Of a stretch of 64,000 nucleotides of DNA, positions 53,915 through 62,425 are shown piece by piece. Below the pieces are notes generated by a model. That model was not told the origin of the DNA. It was given only the letters and a program-made list of their open reading frames with translations, and did no database searches. Numbering within the stretch: position 1 is the first letter of the stretch; the number at the start of each line of letters is the position of its first letter. Source of the stretch: Desnuesiella massiliensis (GTDB lineage: Bacteria; Bacillota; Clostridia; Clostridiales; Clostridiaceae); contig NZ_LN879455.1 of the NCBI RefSeq assembly GCF_001403615.1, positions 248,001 to 312,000 on the forward strand, read 5' to 3'. The position numbers and the translations under genes were made by a program.

Positions 53915-54083
53915 ATGGAACGAATTTTAACAAGTGATAGAACAACTGGCAAATTGCATTTAGTACATTAGATAGGGAGTAGAGGTAGGAGATAGCATAC
54001 TTACAGGTAGTGAAAAGGCAAATGTAGTTAGTAATCAGACTGTTGAAGAAATTAAAAGAGCAATGAGTATTCATATAGAATAA
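53915..54083 (+). pseudogene. Small frameshifted ORF of unknown family
   Basis: ATG 53915 has a good AAAGGAG site and starts MERILTSDRTTGKLHLVH before a stop. A second frame resumes at once with GVEVGDSILTGSEKANVVSN and VEEIKRAMSIHIE, to a stop at 54083. Together they look like one former protein of about 55 residues broken by an indel and a stop. I do not recognise it. Confidence 0.35.
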
Positions 54084-54194
54084 AGTTAAATAACTATATG
54101 TTAAGCCACAAGAAATCGGATAAGGTATAATTTGTAATTATATGATATCATTAAAAGAAGATTGCTGTTCTGGATAAAAAGGAGGTAATGTGCA

Positions 54195-54989
54195 GTGCTG
54201 AAAAAGTATCGTACAAGCGATCTATTAAACTATTTTGGGGTGCCAAGAGATACATTGCGTTTTTATGAGGAGAAAGGATTACTAAATCCGAAAAAGAATA
54301 GTGAAAATAATTATAGAAATTATGATATCTTTGATATATATAACCTAATGATAATAGATTTCTATAAAAAGCGCGGGATGACAATTCACCAGATTCAAGA
54401 TTTATTAAATAAAAGTGATGTGCAGGATATACAAAGCCTATTGGGGAACAAGAGAAGTGAACTTGAAAAAATTATATATGATGCACAGTGTATGTTAAAA
54501 AGAATTGAGGAGACGCAAAAATTCAGCAGAAACTTAGACAGTAATTTGAACACTTTTACCATTAAATCCTTGCCACAGTATAGAATTAACGGAGAGGTAT
54601 CGGATTTTATTGCTGTAGAAGAATATGAAAATGTAAAAGACATAATGAATTCCAATAATGACGATATGCTCTCACAAATTATGCGTTATATTTCCTTTGA
54701 TAAAAACGGTGTTATTGCTGCAAAAATGTTAATCGTTGATACTGCTGAAGTAAAAAATGAAAATGATAATTATCTACATTATCCTAAGTGTCTATATACA
54801 GTGGTGGAGGAAATACAACCACAAGATGAACAGGAAGATTTAATTAAAAAAATGTACAGAGTATCTTCAGAATATGCAAATACACATGGACTTAGGCTAT
54901 TAGGGGAAGCTTTCGCCATGATACGCCTTATTACATACAAAGTAAATAAAACTAAAGCTTACATTGAAATATTTATTCCTTTTGAATGA
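54195..54989 (+). CDS. MerR family regulator
   Basis: A 264-residue protein. The MerR winged helix opens with RTSDLLNYFGVPRDTLRFYE, then NYRNYDIFDIYNLMIIDFYK. A coiled coil spans about residues 75-115 and a GyrI-like effector domain ends it (AYIEIFIPFE), similar in layout to the MerR protein at 46082. It starts at GTG 54195, eight bases after GGAGGT. It lies just upstream of a MerR-type promoter and two flavodoxin-like genes that it probably activates. Confidence 0.9.
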   Translation: MLKKYRTSDLLNYFGVPRDTLRFYEEKGLLNPKKNSENNYRNYDIFDIYNLMIIDFYKKRGMTIHQIQDLLNKSDVQDIQSLLGNKRSELEKIIYDAQCMLKRIEETQKFSRNLDSNLNTFTIKSLPQYRINGEVSDFIAVEEYENVKDIMNSNNDDMLSQIMRYISFDKNGVIAAKMLIVDTAEVKNENDNYLHYPKCLYTVVEEIQPQDEQEDLIKKMYRVSSEYANTHGLRLLGEAFAMIRLITYKVNKTKAYIEIFIPFE

Positions 54990-55000
54990 TTGATTATATA

Positions 55001-55031
55001 TTGACATGGGTGTAACCCCCTACTTTATAAT
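55001..55031 (+). promoter_or_regulatory. MerR-type promoter with 19-base spacer
   Basis: TTGACA (55001-55006), exactly 19 bases, then TATAAT (55026-55031). A GGGT-GTA-ACCC dyad (55008-55018) sits in the spacer. It lies between merR and the flavodoxin pair. Near-consensus boxes with a long spacer indicate activation by the MerR protein at 54195. Confidence 0.78.
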
Positions 55032-55065
55032 TGAGGCAAAGTAAAGTTTCAGGAGGAAAGTAGCT

Positions 55066-55548
55066 ATGAAAACTATCGTAATTAAGGAAGTTACGGATAT
55101 TTCAATAGAAAATGCTTATACCTTGGATCTGTCAAAAGCTGAGGTAAACCACTGTGTGGGTTGTTGGAGCTGCTGGTGGAAAAGCCCGGGGAAATGTGTA
55201 TTCAAAGATTTAAACGAGTATTATCATGAGTATATAACGGCAGATAAAGCTATTTATTTTGCAAAAGTAACAAAGGGGTTTGTCACAAGCAATTTGAAAA
55301 ACCTTTTCGATCGCATGATACCTCTCTACCTTCCATACACTACCTATAAAACAGGTGAGTCCATGCATGTAAAAAGATATGAGAAATACCCTGATATAGA
55401 ATTTTATTATGATGGACATTTTCAAACTGACGATGGTTGTGAAATTTTTGAAGATTACATCAATCGTGTGTTTTATCAGTTTTATTCACAAAATATTATT
55501 GTTAAGCCTGTTGAACATTTTTTTAGAAATAGGGGGTGTCAGAAGTGA
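55066..55548 (+). CDS. Flavodoxin-fold / iron-sulfur flavoprotein-like
   Basis: A 160-residue protein. NHCVGCWSCWWKSPGKCVFKD is the conserved cysteine-rich segment of NAD(P)H-dependent FMN reductases. SNLKNLFDRMIPL is a conserved loop of the flavodoxin_2 fold. The protein starts later than usual: the usual first beta-strand and FMN-phosphate loop are short or absent here. It may pair with the next protein, which has them. Its stop overlaps the next start by four bases (GTGA), giving tight coupling. Confidence 0.78.
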   Translation: MKTIVIKEVTDISIENAYTLDLSKAEVNHCVGCWSCWWKSPGKCVFKDLNEYYHEYITADKAIYFAKVTKGFVTSNLKNLFDRMIPLYLPYTTYKTGESMHVKRYEKYPDIEFYYDGHFQTDDGCEIFEDYINRVFYQFYSQNIIVKPVEHFFRNRGCQK

Positions 55549-56192
55549 ATACAATCATTATAAATGGATCACCAAAAGGAGATGCACAAAACAGCAATAC
55601 AAGAATTATATGTGAAGAATTTGTGCGCGGCATGAAAATGCCTTGTGAAATAAAATGTATAGCAAATTCTAACTTAGAGAAACTAGCACATCATGTGGAA
55701 AACTATGATACAGTAATCATTATCTTGCCTCTTTACATTCATGCTATGCCGGGAATCTTGATGAAATTTATTGAGCATTTAAGACCATCATCTATACAAG
55801 GGAAATCTCTTGGCTTTATTATACAGGCAGGTTTTATAGAAACCGCACAGGAAAAGTATGTAGAACGCTATTTTACATCTTTAGCAAAGCAGCTTAATTA
55901 TAACTATTTGGGCACTGTCTCCAAGGGGGAAGCTGCTGCAATATATATGTTCCCTAAGATGTTTAAAAAGGTGTTAAAGAAAATAAACGAATTAGGCAAA
56001 ATTTATGAGCAAACTCATACATTTGATCAAAAAATAGCTCAGGAACTAGGGAAACCATATGAGTTAACAAAATTTCAAACGTGGGTGTTTCAGTTTTTCT
56101 GCGATATAGGACTTAATAATCTGGGCTGGCACAGAGTGTTAAAACAGAATAATGCCTTTGATAAACGATTAGATAGACCTTTTTTATACTAA
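55545..56192 (+). CDS. NAD(P)H-dependent FMN reductase-like flavodoxin protein
   Basis: A 215-residue protein. TIIINGSPKGDAQNSNTR is the FMN-phosphate-binding start of this fold. DTVIIILPLYIHAMPGILMK and LGFIIQAGFIE follow in the usual order. It starts at GTG 55545 with AGGGGGTG six bases upstream, inside the end of the previous gene. It may form a heteromer with the smaller partner. The MerR context suggests induction by a redox-active compound; this is inferred. Confidence 0.83.
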   Translation: MNTIIINGSPKGDAQNSNTRIICEEFVRGMKMPCEIKCIANSNLEKLAHHVENYDTVIIILPLYIHAMPGILMKFIEHLRPSSIQGKSLGFIIQAGFIETAQEKYVERYFTSLAKQLNYNYLGTVSKGEAAAIYMFPKMFKKVLKKINELGKIYEQTHTFDQKIAQELGKPYELTKFQTWVFQFFCDIGLNNLGWHRVLKQNNAFDKRLDRPFLY

Positions 56193-56256
56193 TCAAAAAT
56201 ACAAAATCAGACTGCCACCAAGACCCAATCAGGTTCAAACAACATATTTTTGTATC

Positions 56257-56290
56257 CTCAAGGCATTTTGAGTGCATAGTAATGATGTAA
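56257..56290 (+). repeat. Attachment-like relic, copy C
   Basis: CTCAAGGCAT (56257-56266), preceded by GTATC as in copy B, continues TTTGAGTGCATAGTAATG. This reads SRHFECIVMM in frame and is again like a methyltransferase C-terminus. Matches to copies A and B are limited to the first ten bases plus flanks, so this is the weakest of the three. Confidence 0.35.
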
Positions 56291-56454
56291 TTAAAATTTT
56301 AAGATATAATTCCATAAGGGGCCGAAATATTTTGATTGAAGAAACAGAGTACAGGAGACAAACTATGAATGCTACACTGATTAAGATATAATAATAATGA
56401 AACCTTGTTTTACATTGTGTAACAAAGATTATTAATATAATAGGAGGTAGTTAT

Positions 56455-56760
56455 ATGAAGAAAAAATTTGCATTTTTACTTATGGGAAGTCATTATAATC
56501 CTGATGAGCATAAGGCTTGTTTCGAAACAGAAAATCAGATTAGCTATATCTTCACAGTTAGAAGTTTTGAAGAAGCATGCCATAAGCTTTCTTTCCTGGA
56601 AAGTGAGGGTGTTGGTGCAATCGAATTATGTGGAGCATTTGGAGAAGAAAACGCTCAAAAGATGATTGAATTGACACACAACAAAATAGCTATTGGATAT
56701 GCTACCCACAAGTCTGAACAGGATAATTTATTTTTCGATTTCTTTTCAAATTTTGGATAA
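56455..56760 (+). CDS. DUF6506 family small protein
   Basis: A 101-residue protein opening KFAFLLMGSHYNPDEHKACF and containing FEEACHKLSFLESEGVGAIELCGAFGEE, the characteristic pattern of the DUF6506 family. It is cytoplasmic and uncharacterised. AGGAGGTAG precedes the ATG. It stands alone between the flavodoxin pair and the diguanylate cyclase. Confidence 0.8.
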   Translation: MKKKFAFLLMGSHYNPDEHKACFETENQISYIFTVRSFEEACHKLSFLESEGVGAIELCGAFGEENAQKMIELTHNKIAIGYATHKSEQDNLFFDFFSNFG

Positions 56761-56955
56761 GATTATGAGAATAATCCTTATTTCAACTAATTCGCAATCT
56801 TCTACTATGAAAAACCATAATATTAATTGAAGTGAAGTATTTGTAATGGTAAAATAATACTAAAATCAACGGAATACAATGTAAAAATCAATGGTTTATT
56901 GATAAATCTTTTTAATATTGATTTCGGAATTATGTTGAATAGTGGTGAATAATAA

Positions 56956-58131
56956 ATGAATTTAAACGTTCATATAGAAACTCTTATAATAGCCCTTGTT
57001 TTAGGGCATTTTTTTTCTGGAATACTAGGTATTGCCTATATGATTCAACGCAAAAGGGATATAACCGTATATACATTTTTATTCTCTAGGCTATTTGAAA
57101 CTGTTGCATGGATTCTAATTGGTTTAAGAAATATAATCCATAGCTTTATTTCTATATCAATAGGTAATTCATTTCTAATTATCGGGGCAACCTTACAAAT
57201 AGTGGCTTTTTTGACTATTAAAAATTGTTGTACTAATATAGTAAAAAGATTCTATGTGATATCTACTATAATCTCTATTTGTATCTTTAATCTTGTATCA
57301 TTATTTTATAATATGGAGAGCATGAGAATTTCTGTCATATCTATAATTATGACTATATTATGGTTTTTTCCAATATATGTATTGTTGTCGGATAAAAACT
57401 CTTCAGTGTTGCAGAGAGTTATTGCTGTTCTTTATGGTGTAGAAATGGCTCTGCTTATTTTTAGAGCTTATATTGGAATAGTATTAGATGAATCCACGAG
57501 TTTGATGTCGCGTAGCATATATAATGTCTTGTTTTTTCTTTGTTTATATCTAATAATGCTAATGGGGAATATTGGTCTTATTCTTATGGCAAAAGAAAAG
57601 TCTGATTTTGATTTAATAAATGCAGCTACTTATGACGAACTGACCAATATATTCAATCGTAGAACATTTCTATTGCATGCTAAAGAGAGTATTTTACTAC
57701 TTTCAAGGAGAAAAGAACCTATCTCATTCTTTCTTATTGATGTGGATAATTTTAAGAAAATTAATGATATTCATGGACATTTTTCAGGAGATATGGTACT
57801 TAAAGATTTTGCAACTATTATAAAAAGTCAATTGCGGGACTATGATTTATTTGGCAGATTTGGCGGTGAAGAGTTTACTGTATTACTTCCAGGAACTAAT
57901 GAAAAAGAAGCTTTGGAAGTTGCGGAGAAATTAAGAAAGATTACTGAAGACGCTTCTGTTAGTGTTAGTACAAATCATACTATAAAATACACTATAAGCA
58001 TAGGAATAGTTACGGTTATTCCAGAGGAAAGTACTTCTATAGATACACTGTATAAATTAAGCGACAATGCCCTGTATATGGCAAAGAGGAACGGTCGAAA
58101 TAGAATAGAAATTGTTAAGACAAAAAAGTAG
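56956..58131 (+). CDS. Membrane-bound diguanylate cyclase (GGDEF)
   Basis: A 391-residue protein. Seven hydrophobic helices fill residues 8-215. The GGDEF domain follows (about residues 225-388), with DELTNIFNRRTF, the metal-binding DVDNFKKINDIHGH and the active-site GGEEF. The catalytic loop is intact, so synthesis of cyclic di-GMP is expected. No RxxD inhibitory site is obvious at the usual distance. The membrane part probably senses an unknown signal. Only a weak ribosome binding site (GGTG) lies before the ATG. Confidence 0.93.
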   Translation: MNLNVHIETLIIALVLGHFFSGILGIAYMIQRKRDITVYTFLFSRLFETVAWILIGLRNIIHSFISISIGNSFLIIGATLQIVAFLTIKNCCTNIVKRFYVISTIISICIFNLVSLFYNMESMRISVISIIMTILWFFPIYVLLSDKNSSVLQRVIAVLYGVEMALLIFRAYIGIVLDESTSLMSRSIYNVLFFLCLYLIMLMGNIGLILMAKEKSDFDLINAATYDELTNIFNRRTFLLHAKESILLLSRRKEPISFFLIDVDNFKKINDIHGHFSGDMVLKDFATIIKSQLRDYDLFGRFGGEEFTVLLPGTNEKEALEVAEKLRKITEDASVSVSTNHTIKYTISIGIVTVIPEESTSIDTLYKLSDNALYMAKRNGRNRIEIVKTKK

Positions 58132-58162
58132 TTGCTAAAAATTTGAGATGTAGCAGAAAGCA

Positions 58163-58191
58163 CAGTGCAGCCGAACTGATCGGTTACACTG
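58163..58191. terminator. Hairpin between convergent genes
   Basis: CAGTG (58163-58167) and AGCCGA (58169-58174) pair with TCGGTT (58180-58185) and CACTG (58187-58191) in one stem with a single opposed mismatch. T-runs are weak. It probably ends transcription of the diguanylate cyclase and of the hydrolase on the other strand. Confidence 0.5.
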
Positions 58192-58242
58192 CGCTGATTT
58201 CCAATTTATCAAAAGGACGAATGCCGCCAAATTCTCATAATG

Positions 58243-59265
58243 TTATTTACTAGCTTTGAGTAATAAACCATCCGTAATTTCTGTAATCTTTTCAACATTG
58301 TTTGCGTAAATGAAATGAGTGCCGTCAAGTATCTCATATTGAGCATGTTTACCGATTCGTTCCAGATGTTTGTGCTGATATTCTTGAGGCGTCATTTTGA
58401 ACTTGTTAAGCTGCTGATTTGAAGTTTCATAGGTTTTTTTCGAAATAATTTTAAAATATGGGACATATATAGGAAACGGCAAATCCATGGTTTGTTTTAT
58501 AAATTCAGCTGAATTTGACATCTGCTCTAAAACTGTATCATTCATTAAAAAACCCGCAGAGGTGACCATGTCGTTTATCTCTTTTTCTGTATATCCATTT
58601 GAGAGCAAGTACTTTTTATTTGTGGTCAAAGGCGCCAAAAGTGAAGTAGTGCCTATAGCCTGCTGGAATTTTGCGATGGGAAGTATAGATTTTACAAAAG
58701 CAGGCATATCTTCATAAATCACAGTTGGTGTGCCGTCAAGAGATATAATAGCTTCTACTTCTTCAGGATATTTTGAGGCATAATATTCGCTGTAAACGCT
58801 TGATATGGAATGTGGCATCAAGACATACGGCGCTTCAAAACCTGCCTTGCTGAGTGCAGTTCTTATTTCTTCAACATAATTCTCACAGGTGCGCGGCTTT
58901 GAAGTTTCGCTGCTGAAGCCGACACCGAAATACTCGACGCAAACAACTGTATATTTTTCGCTGAGTTTACGCATGAGTGGAGCAAATTCGGCAGACGGAA
59001 GCGAAACACCCATACCGGGAAGTAATATGATTGTTTTCTTGCCATGGCCCATGGAACAGACGTGCATTTGTCCGTCGTCAACATTAATAAGCTTACCGTA
59101 AGGCTTTATTTGTTCAAATTTTCCCATGAAATATGTTGCGTGTAAAATCGTGCTAATCAACATAAGAACTGCAATCACGGTAACTACTATTCCAAATATC
59201 ATCATAATCTTTTTCCCCCTTTTCATTTTAGGTTTGGGCTGATTTGTTTTGCATATGATGTTCAT
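58243..59265 (-). CDS. Alpha/beta hydrolase with N-terminal membrane anchor
   Basis: About 340 residues. A basic stretch (KPKMKRGKK) is followed by a transmembrane helix. The hydrolase domain then has LLPGMGVSLPS (oxyanion), the nucleophile in MPHSISS (the usual GxSxG replaced by HxSxS) and GTHFIYANN with the histidine. The start is uncertain: ATG 59265 begins after the upstream gene's stop but lacks a good ribosome binding site. Another ATG after AAAGGGGG near 59210 would start at the helix. It is co-directional with the HTH gene, 14 bases downstream of it. Confidence 0.78.
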   Translation of the reverse strand: MNIICKTNQPKPKMKRGKKIMMIFGIVVTVIAVLMLISTILHATYFMGKFEQIKPYGKLINVDDGQMHVCSMGHGKKTIILLPGMGVSLPSAEFAPLMRKLSEKYTVVCVEYFGVGFSSETSKPRTCENYVEEIRTALSKAGFEAPYVLMPHSISSVYSEYYASKYPEEVEAIISLDGTPTVIYEDMPAFVKSILPIAKFQQAIGTTSLLAPLTTNKKYLLSNGYTEKEINDMVTSAGFLMNDTVLEQMSNSAEFIKQTMDLPFPIYVPYFKIISKKTYETSNQQLNKFKMTPQEYQHKHLERIGKHAQYEILDGTHFIYANNVEKITEITDGLLLKASK

Positions 59266-59278
59266 ATTATTTTCTATT

Positions 59279-59791
59279 TTACTCTTCCCCTGCAGGGGAA
59301 GAGATGATTGATATATCTCTTGCTTTTCTTCCACTTGCAACTTCAAAGTTGTATTTTATGAGAAGTGCTTGCAGCTCTAATAAGAATTGGTCGAACTCAT
59401 TATCATCCATCATTAGTACTGTATTGTTAAAAAAAATCTTATCTTTAGCAGGGTCCGAATTTTCTCTGTTGAAATAGTTGTGAAACCTTGCATATCTGTT
59501 CATCAAAAAAGTCAATGCATTCTGAGAAGCATTTTTAAGGGTGTTATGCTTTGCTATTTCTCCTACGCTCAAGGCAAGTGTTCTTTCTAGACTCCCTCGA
59601 ATCTTTTTTTCGGATAAGACAGATAAAATGTTGTTGTCCAACAAAATATTGATATGACGGTACATGGTGGTTCGTGGAACATCGCTGATTCTTTCACAAA
59701 GCTCCGTGGCGGTCATACTTTGCTTTGCGGCAAGCTCCTGTATGATTCTCATTCGGACCGAATTCAACATAACCTTATTTATGTCTTTCAT
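59279..59791 (-). CDS. Winged-helix transcriptional regulator (ArsR-like HTH)
   Basis: A 170-residue protein. Its first half is an HTH_20/ArsR-like winged helix (VRMRIIQELAAKQSMTATEL, then SDVPRTTMYRHINILLDNN). The second half is helical and probably dimerises or binds a ligand. There is no cysteine cluster for metal sensing. GGAGGTGA precedes the ATG. It forms a two-gene unit with the hydrolase at 58243, which is its likely target. Confidence 0.85.
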   Translation of the reverse strand: MKDINKVMLNSVRMRIIQELAAKQSMTATELCERISDVPRTTMYRHINILLDNNILSVLSEKKIRGSLERTLALSVGEIAKHNTLKNASQNALTFLMNRYARFHNYFNRENSDPAKDKIFFNNTVLMMDDNEFDQFLLELQALLIKYNFEVASGRKARDISIISSPAGEE

Positions 59792-59993
59792 GATACTTCA
59801 CCTCCATTAGTTCTAATTTTGATTATAATACCAAAAATGGAATTAATCAAGCGAAAAATTAAGCGCTGTCTTAAGGTTTATATTTGAGGATTATATAAAT
59901 TACCTTTTGATGTTAGTACAATGTGTATTACGAGTATAACAGTATAAGCTGGGGAAAATTACTCTGATTTTGGGGCTACAACTCTGAATATTA

Positions 59994-60040
59994 TTGACCG
60001 AATCGGTTTATTAGTATATAATTGAATAAACCGATTCGGT
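59994..60040 (+). promoter_or_regulatory. Promoter and TetR operator
   Basis: TTGACC (59994-59999), 17 bases, TATAAT (60017-60022). Perfect 16-base inverted arms (59997-60012 and 60025-60040) cover the -35 edge, the spacer and the start region. Each arm itself contains the near-palindrome ACCGA-W-TCGGT, as expected for two bound TetR dimers. This should repress the tetR-ABC operon. Confidence 0.8.
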
Positions 60041-60068
60041 TTATAATATATTTATGAAAGGTGATATT

Positions 60069-60683
60069 TTGGAAAAGTTTTTGAATCTATCTAAAGAAAA
60101 ACAAAATGATATTATTAACGCAGGTTTGAACGCTTTTGGCACCAATGGATATAAAAAAGCATCCATCAGAGATATTGCTAATACGGCAGGAATATCTAAG
60201 TCAATGATATTTCACTATTTTGGTACTAAGAAAGACATGTATCTTTTTCTGGTACAATATAGCGTCAATATGCTTATGAATGAAATAAGCATGAATTTTA
60301 AGGAAGAGGAGAGGGATTTTTTTGAACGGGTAAGACTTGCCTCGGAAATAAAGGTTTCAGTCATGCGAAAGCACCCAGCGATTTTGTCTTTTTTTAAAAG
60401 CATTTATTTTGAATCCGACGAGGAAGTGGTTCAGGAAATTAAATCTATGATGCTGCGGGGAGAAGCCTTTCGTTCACATATTGCCCTCGATGGAATAGAT
60501 ATGTCTAAATTTAAGGAAGGCATAGACCCTGCTCTGGTAATAAAAATGCTTACCTGGTTTGCTGAAGGATATGTGAGTCAACTTGGAGTTAATACCACAA
60601 TGGATATTGATGATATTAACAGAGAGTTTAATCAATGTTTAAATATGTTAAAACAAAATTTCTATAAGGAGGAGTTTTTATGA
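60069..60683 (+). CDS. TetR/AcrR family regulator
   Basis: About 204 residues. The N-terminal helix-turn-helix is clear (NAFGTNGYKKASIRDIANTA, then ISKSMIFHYFGTKKDMYLFL). TTG 60069 fits the AAAGGTG at 60057-60063 (five-base spacing). ATG 60054 is in frame but overlaps that site, so five more residues are possible. The gene overlaps the following ATPase gene by four bases (ATGA). It sits directly downstream of a palindromic operator and is very likely autoregulated. Confidence 0.9.
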   Translation: MEKFLNLSKEKQNDIINAGLNAFGTNGYKKASIRDIANTAGISKSMIFHYFGTKKDMYLFLVQYSVNMLMNEISMNFKEEERDFFERVRLASEIKVSVMRKHPAILSFFKSIYFESDEEVVQEIKSMMLRGEAFRSHIALDGIDMSKFKEGIDPALVIKMLTWFAEGYVSQLGVNTTMDIDDINREFNQCLNMLKQNFYKEEFL

Positions 60684-61567
60684 TTGATGTAAAAAAGCTT
60701 ACATTGAAATATCCAAGCGGAAAAGGCGTTTTTGAATTGGATTTCTCTGTAAAAAAGGGTGAGGTTATGGGCTATCTGGGACCCAATGGGGCTGGAAAAA
60801 CTACCACCATTCGTGCATTGCTGGGATTTATGCAGCCAAATAGCGGTACATGTTCTATAGGAGGAATTGATTGTACAAACCGTGCGCCGGAAATTCAGAA
60901 AACTCTTGGCTATATACCTGGAGAAATAGCATTTCTCGATGATATGAACGGAGATGAGTTTCTTAAATTTATGCATGATATGAGAGGCATGAAGGATACA
61001 TCAAGACAAAAGCAGCTGATTGAGATGTTTGAGCTTGATCCAAAAGGTAAAATCAAAAAGTTTTCAAAAGGTATGAAGCAAAAGCTTGGAATTATTACTG
61101 CCTTTATGCACGATCCTGATGTACTTATCTTAGACGAGCCTACCAGCGGTCTCGATCCTCTTATGCAAAATCGGTTTGTTGAGCTTATATTAAATGAAAA
61201 AGCTAAAGGCAAGACTATTTTGATGTCTAGCCACATATTTGAAGAAGTGGAAAAGACCTGTGATAATGTATTAATAATAAAGGATGGCAGAATTGTTAAG
61301 CAGTCTGATGTACAGACTCTTAAAAATTCACAACGCAAAGGCTTTATTATAAGGCCAGACAATGTTGCTTCGGCTTCGCAGCTGCTTAAATCTGCGGGGT
61401 TTGATGTGTATACTACAACTGGTGACTCTGTGGAGGTTTTCGTAACAGGTGAAAATGTGGATCGTTTTATTAAGACGGCTGCACAGTTTACTGTGCTCAA
61501 TTTTGATGTTAAAACCCAGTCTCTTGAAGATATCTTCATGCATTTTTACGGTAGGGAGGAGAAATAG
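60680..61567 (+). CDS. ABC transporter ATP-binding protein (drug-export type)
   Basis: A 295-residue ATPase. Walker A is GPNGAGKTT, the signature is FSKGMKQKLGI, Walker B is VLILDEPTSGLDP and the H-loop is MSSH. The C-terminal 80 residues (IIRPDNVASAS to the end) form the extension usual in CcmA/DrrA-type exporters. It is coupled to tetR by a four-base overlap and followed two bases later by the permease gene. Export of a toxic compound is likely; the substrate is unknown. Confidence 0.93.
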   Translation: MIDVKKLTLKYPSGKGVFELDFSVKKGEVMGYLGPNGAGKTTTIRALLGFMQPNSGTCSIGGIDCTNRAPEIQKTLGYIPGEIAFLDDMNGDEFLKFMHDMRGMKDTSRQKQLIEMFELDPKGKIKKFSKGMKQKLGIITAFMHDPDVLILDEPTSGLDPLMQNRFVELILNEKAKGKTILMSSHIFEEVEKTCDNVLIIKDGRIVKQSDVQTLKNSQRKGFIIRPDNVASASQLLKSAGFDVYTTTGDSVEVFVTGENVDRFIKTAAQFTVLNFDVKTQSLEDIFMHFYGREEK

Positions 61568-61569
61568 TT

Positions 61570-62367
61570 ATGAGCTTTACATTGCTAAAAACAGTATTAA
61601 AAAAGAATTGGACACTACTCCTTATTTTCTTTGGCGTGCTGACTATGTATACGACTATAATGGTTTCAATGTATAATCCAAATGACATGGAGGCCATGAC
61701 ATCAATGCTTAAGTTATTTCCGGAAGACCTCATGAAAGCCATGGGCTTTTCAAAGGTGGTTACAGACCTTACAGGTTATCTTGCAAGCTGGCTCTATGGA
61801 TTATTGATGTTTGGTTTTCCTATGGTTTACTGTATAATCCTTGGAAACAGACTGGTGGCAAAGATGGTGGACAATAGTTCATTTGTATATCTTCTATCAA
61901 CTCCTAATTCGAGAGTTAAAATCATTTTTACACAAGGTGTCTATGCCCTAGCTTCTATTGCTCTGCTTTTTTCAGCTTTATTTGGTGTAGGTGTTTTAGC
62001 TTGTACGGTTATGTTTCCGAGCACCTTGGACATTGGTGCATTTTTCAAACTCAACTTTACCACTATGCTTGTGAATATGGTTGTAATGATGATAAGCTTT
62101 TTCTTCTCCTGCTTGTTTAATGAAACAAAGCTATCCCTTAGTTTTGGCGCAGGTATTCCAATAGCATTTATTTTAATGAATATGCTGGGTGGTGTTTCAG
62201 CAGATGTGAATATTTTGAAAAAGCTATCAATTTACGGTTTTTACGATCCAGTGGAATTGGTTCATGGTGGTGAAATTATGGTGGTGAATCTTATCTATGT
62301 TGGTATAATTGCTGTTCTTTTCGCTAGTGCTGTGATGATCTTTAAGAAGAAAAGATTACCGCTGTAA
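61570..62367 (+). CDS. ABC transporter permease (ABC-2 type)
   Basis: A 265-residue protein with six predicted helices (about residues 18-36, 67-90, 112-138, 150-180, 190-207 and 238-258). The layout matches ABC-2/ABC-2_3 permeases. It has no soluble domain of note. Start after TAGGGAGGAG. Together with the ATPase it forms a complete exporter, with two copies of each subunit expected. Confidence 0.88.
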   Translation: MSFTLLKTVLKKNWTLLLIFFGVLTMYTTIMVSMYNPNDMEAMTSMLKLFPEDLMKAMGFSKVVTDLTGYLASWLYGLLMFGFPMVYCIILGNRLVAKMVDNSSFVYLLSTPNSRVKIIFTQGVYALASIALLFSALFGVGVLACTVMFPSTLDIGAFFKLNFTTMLVNMVVMMISFFFSCLFNETKLSLSFGAGIPIAFILMNMLGGVSADVNILKKLSIYGFYDPVELVHGGEIMVVNLIYVGIIAVLFASAVMIFKKKRLPL

Positions 62368-62391
62368 TATAATTTAAGACGTTTTGTAGGT

Positions 62392-62424
62392 TCCCCCAGA
62401 CTTATTGCTCTGGGGGATTTTTTG
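62392..62424. terminator. Bidirectional intrinsic terminator
   Basis: TCCCCCAGA (62392-62400) and TCTGGGGGA (62409-62417) form a perfect stem followed by TTTTTT on +. On the minus strand it follows the uvrA-family stop codon. Confidence 0.88.
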
Positions 62425-62425
62425 G

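Noticed and set aside
60910..61539. Minus-strand open frame of 209 codons opposite the ABC ATPase
   Set aside because: Shadow frame; the plus-strand gene shows all the ATPase motifs.
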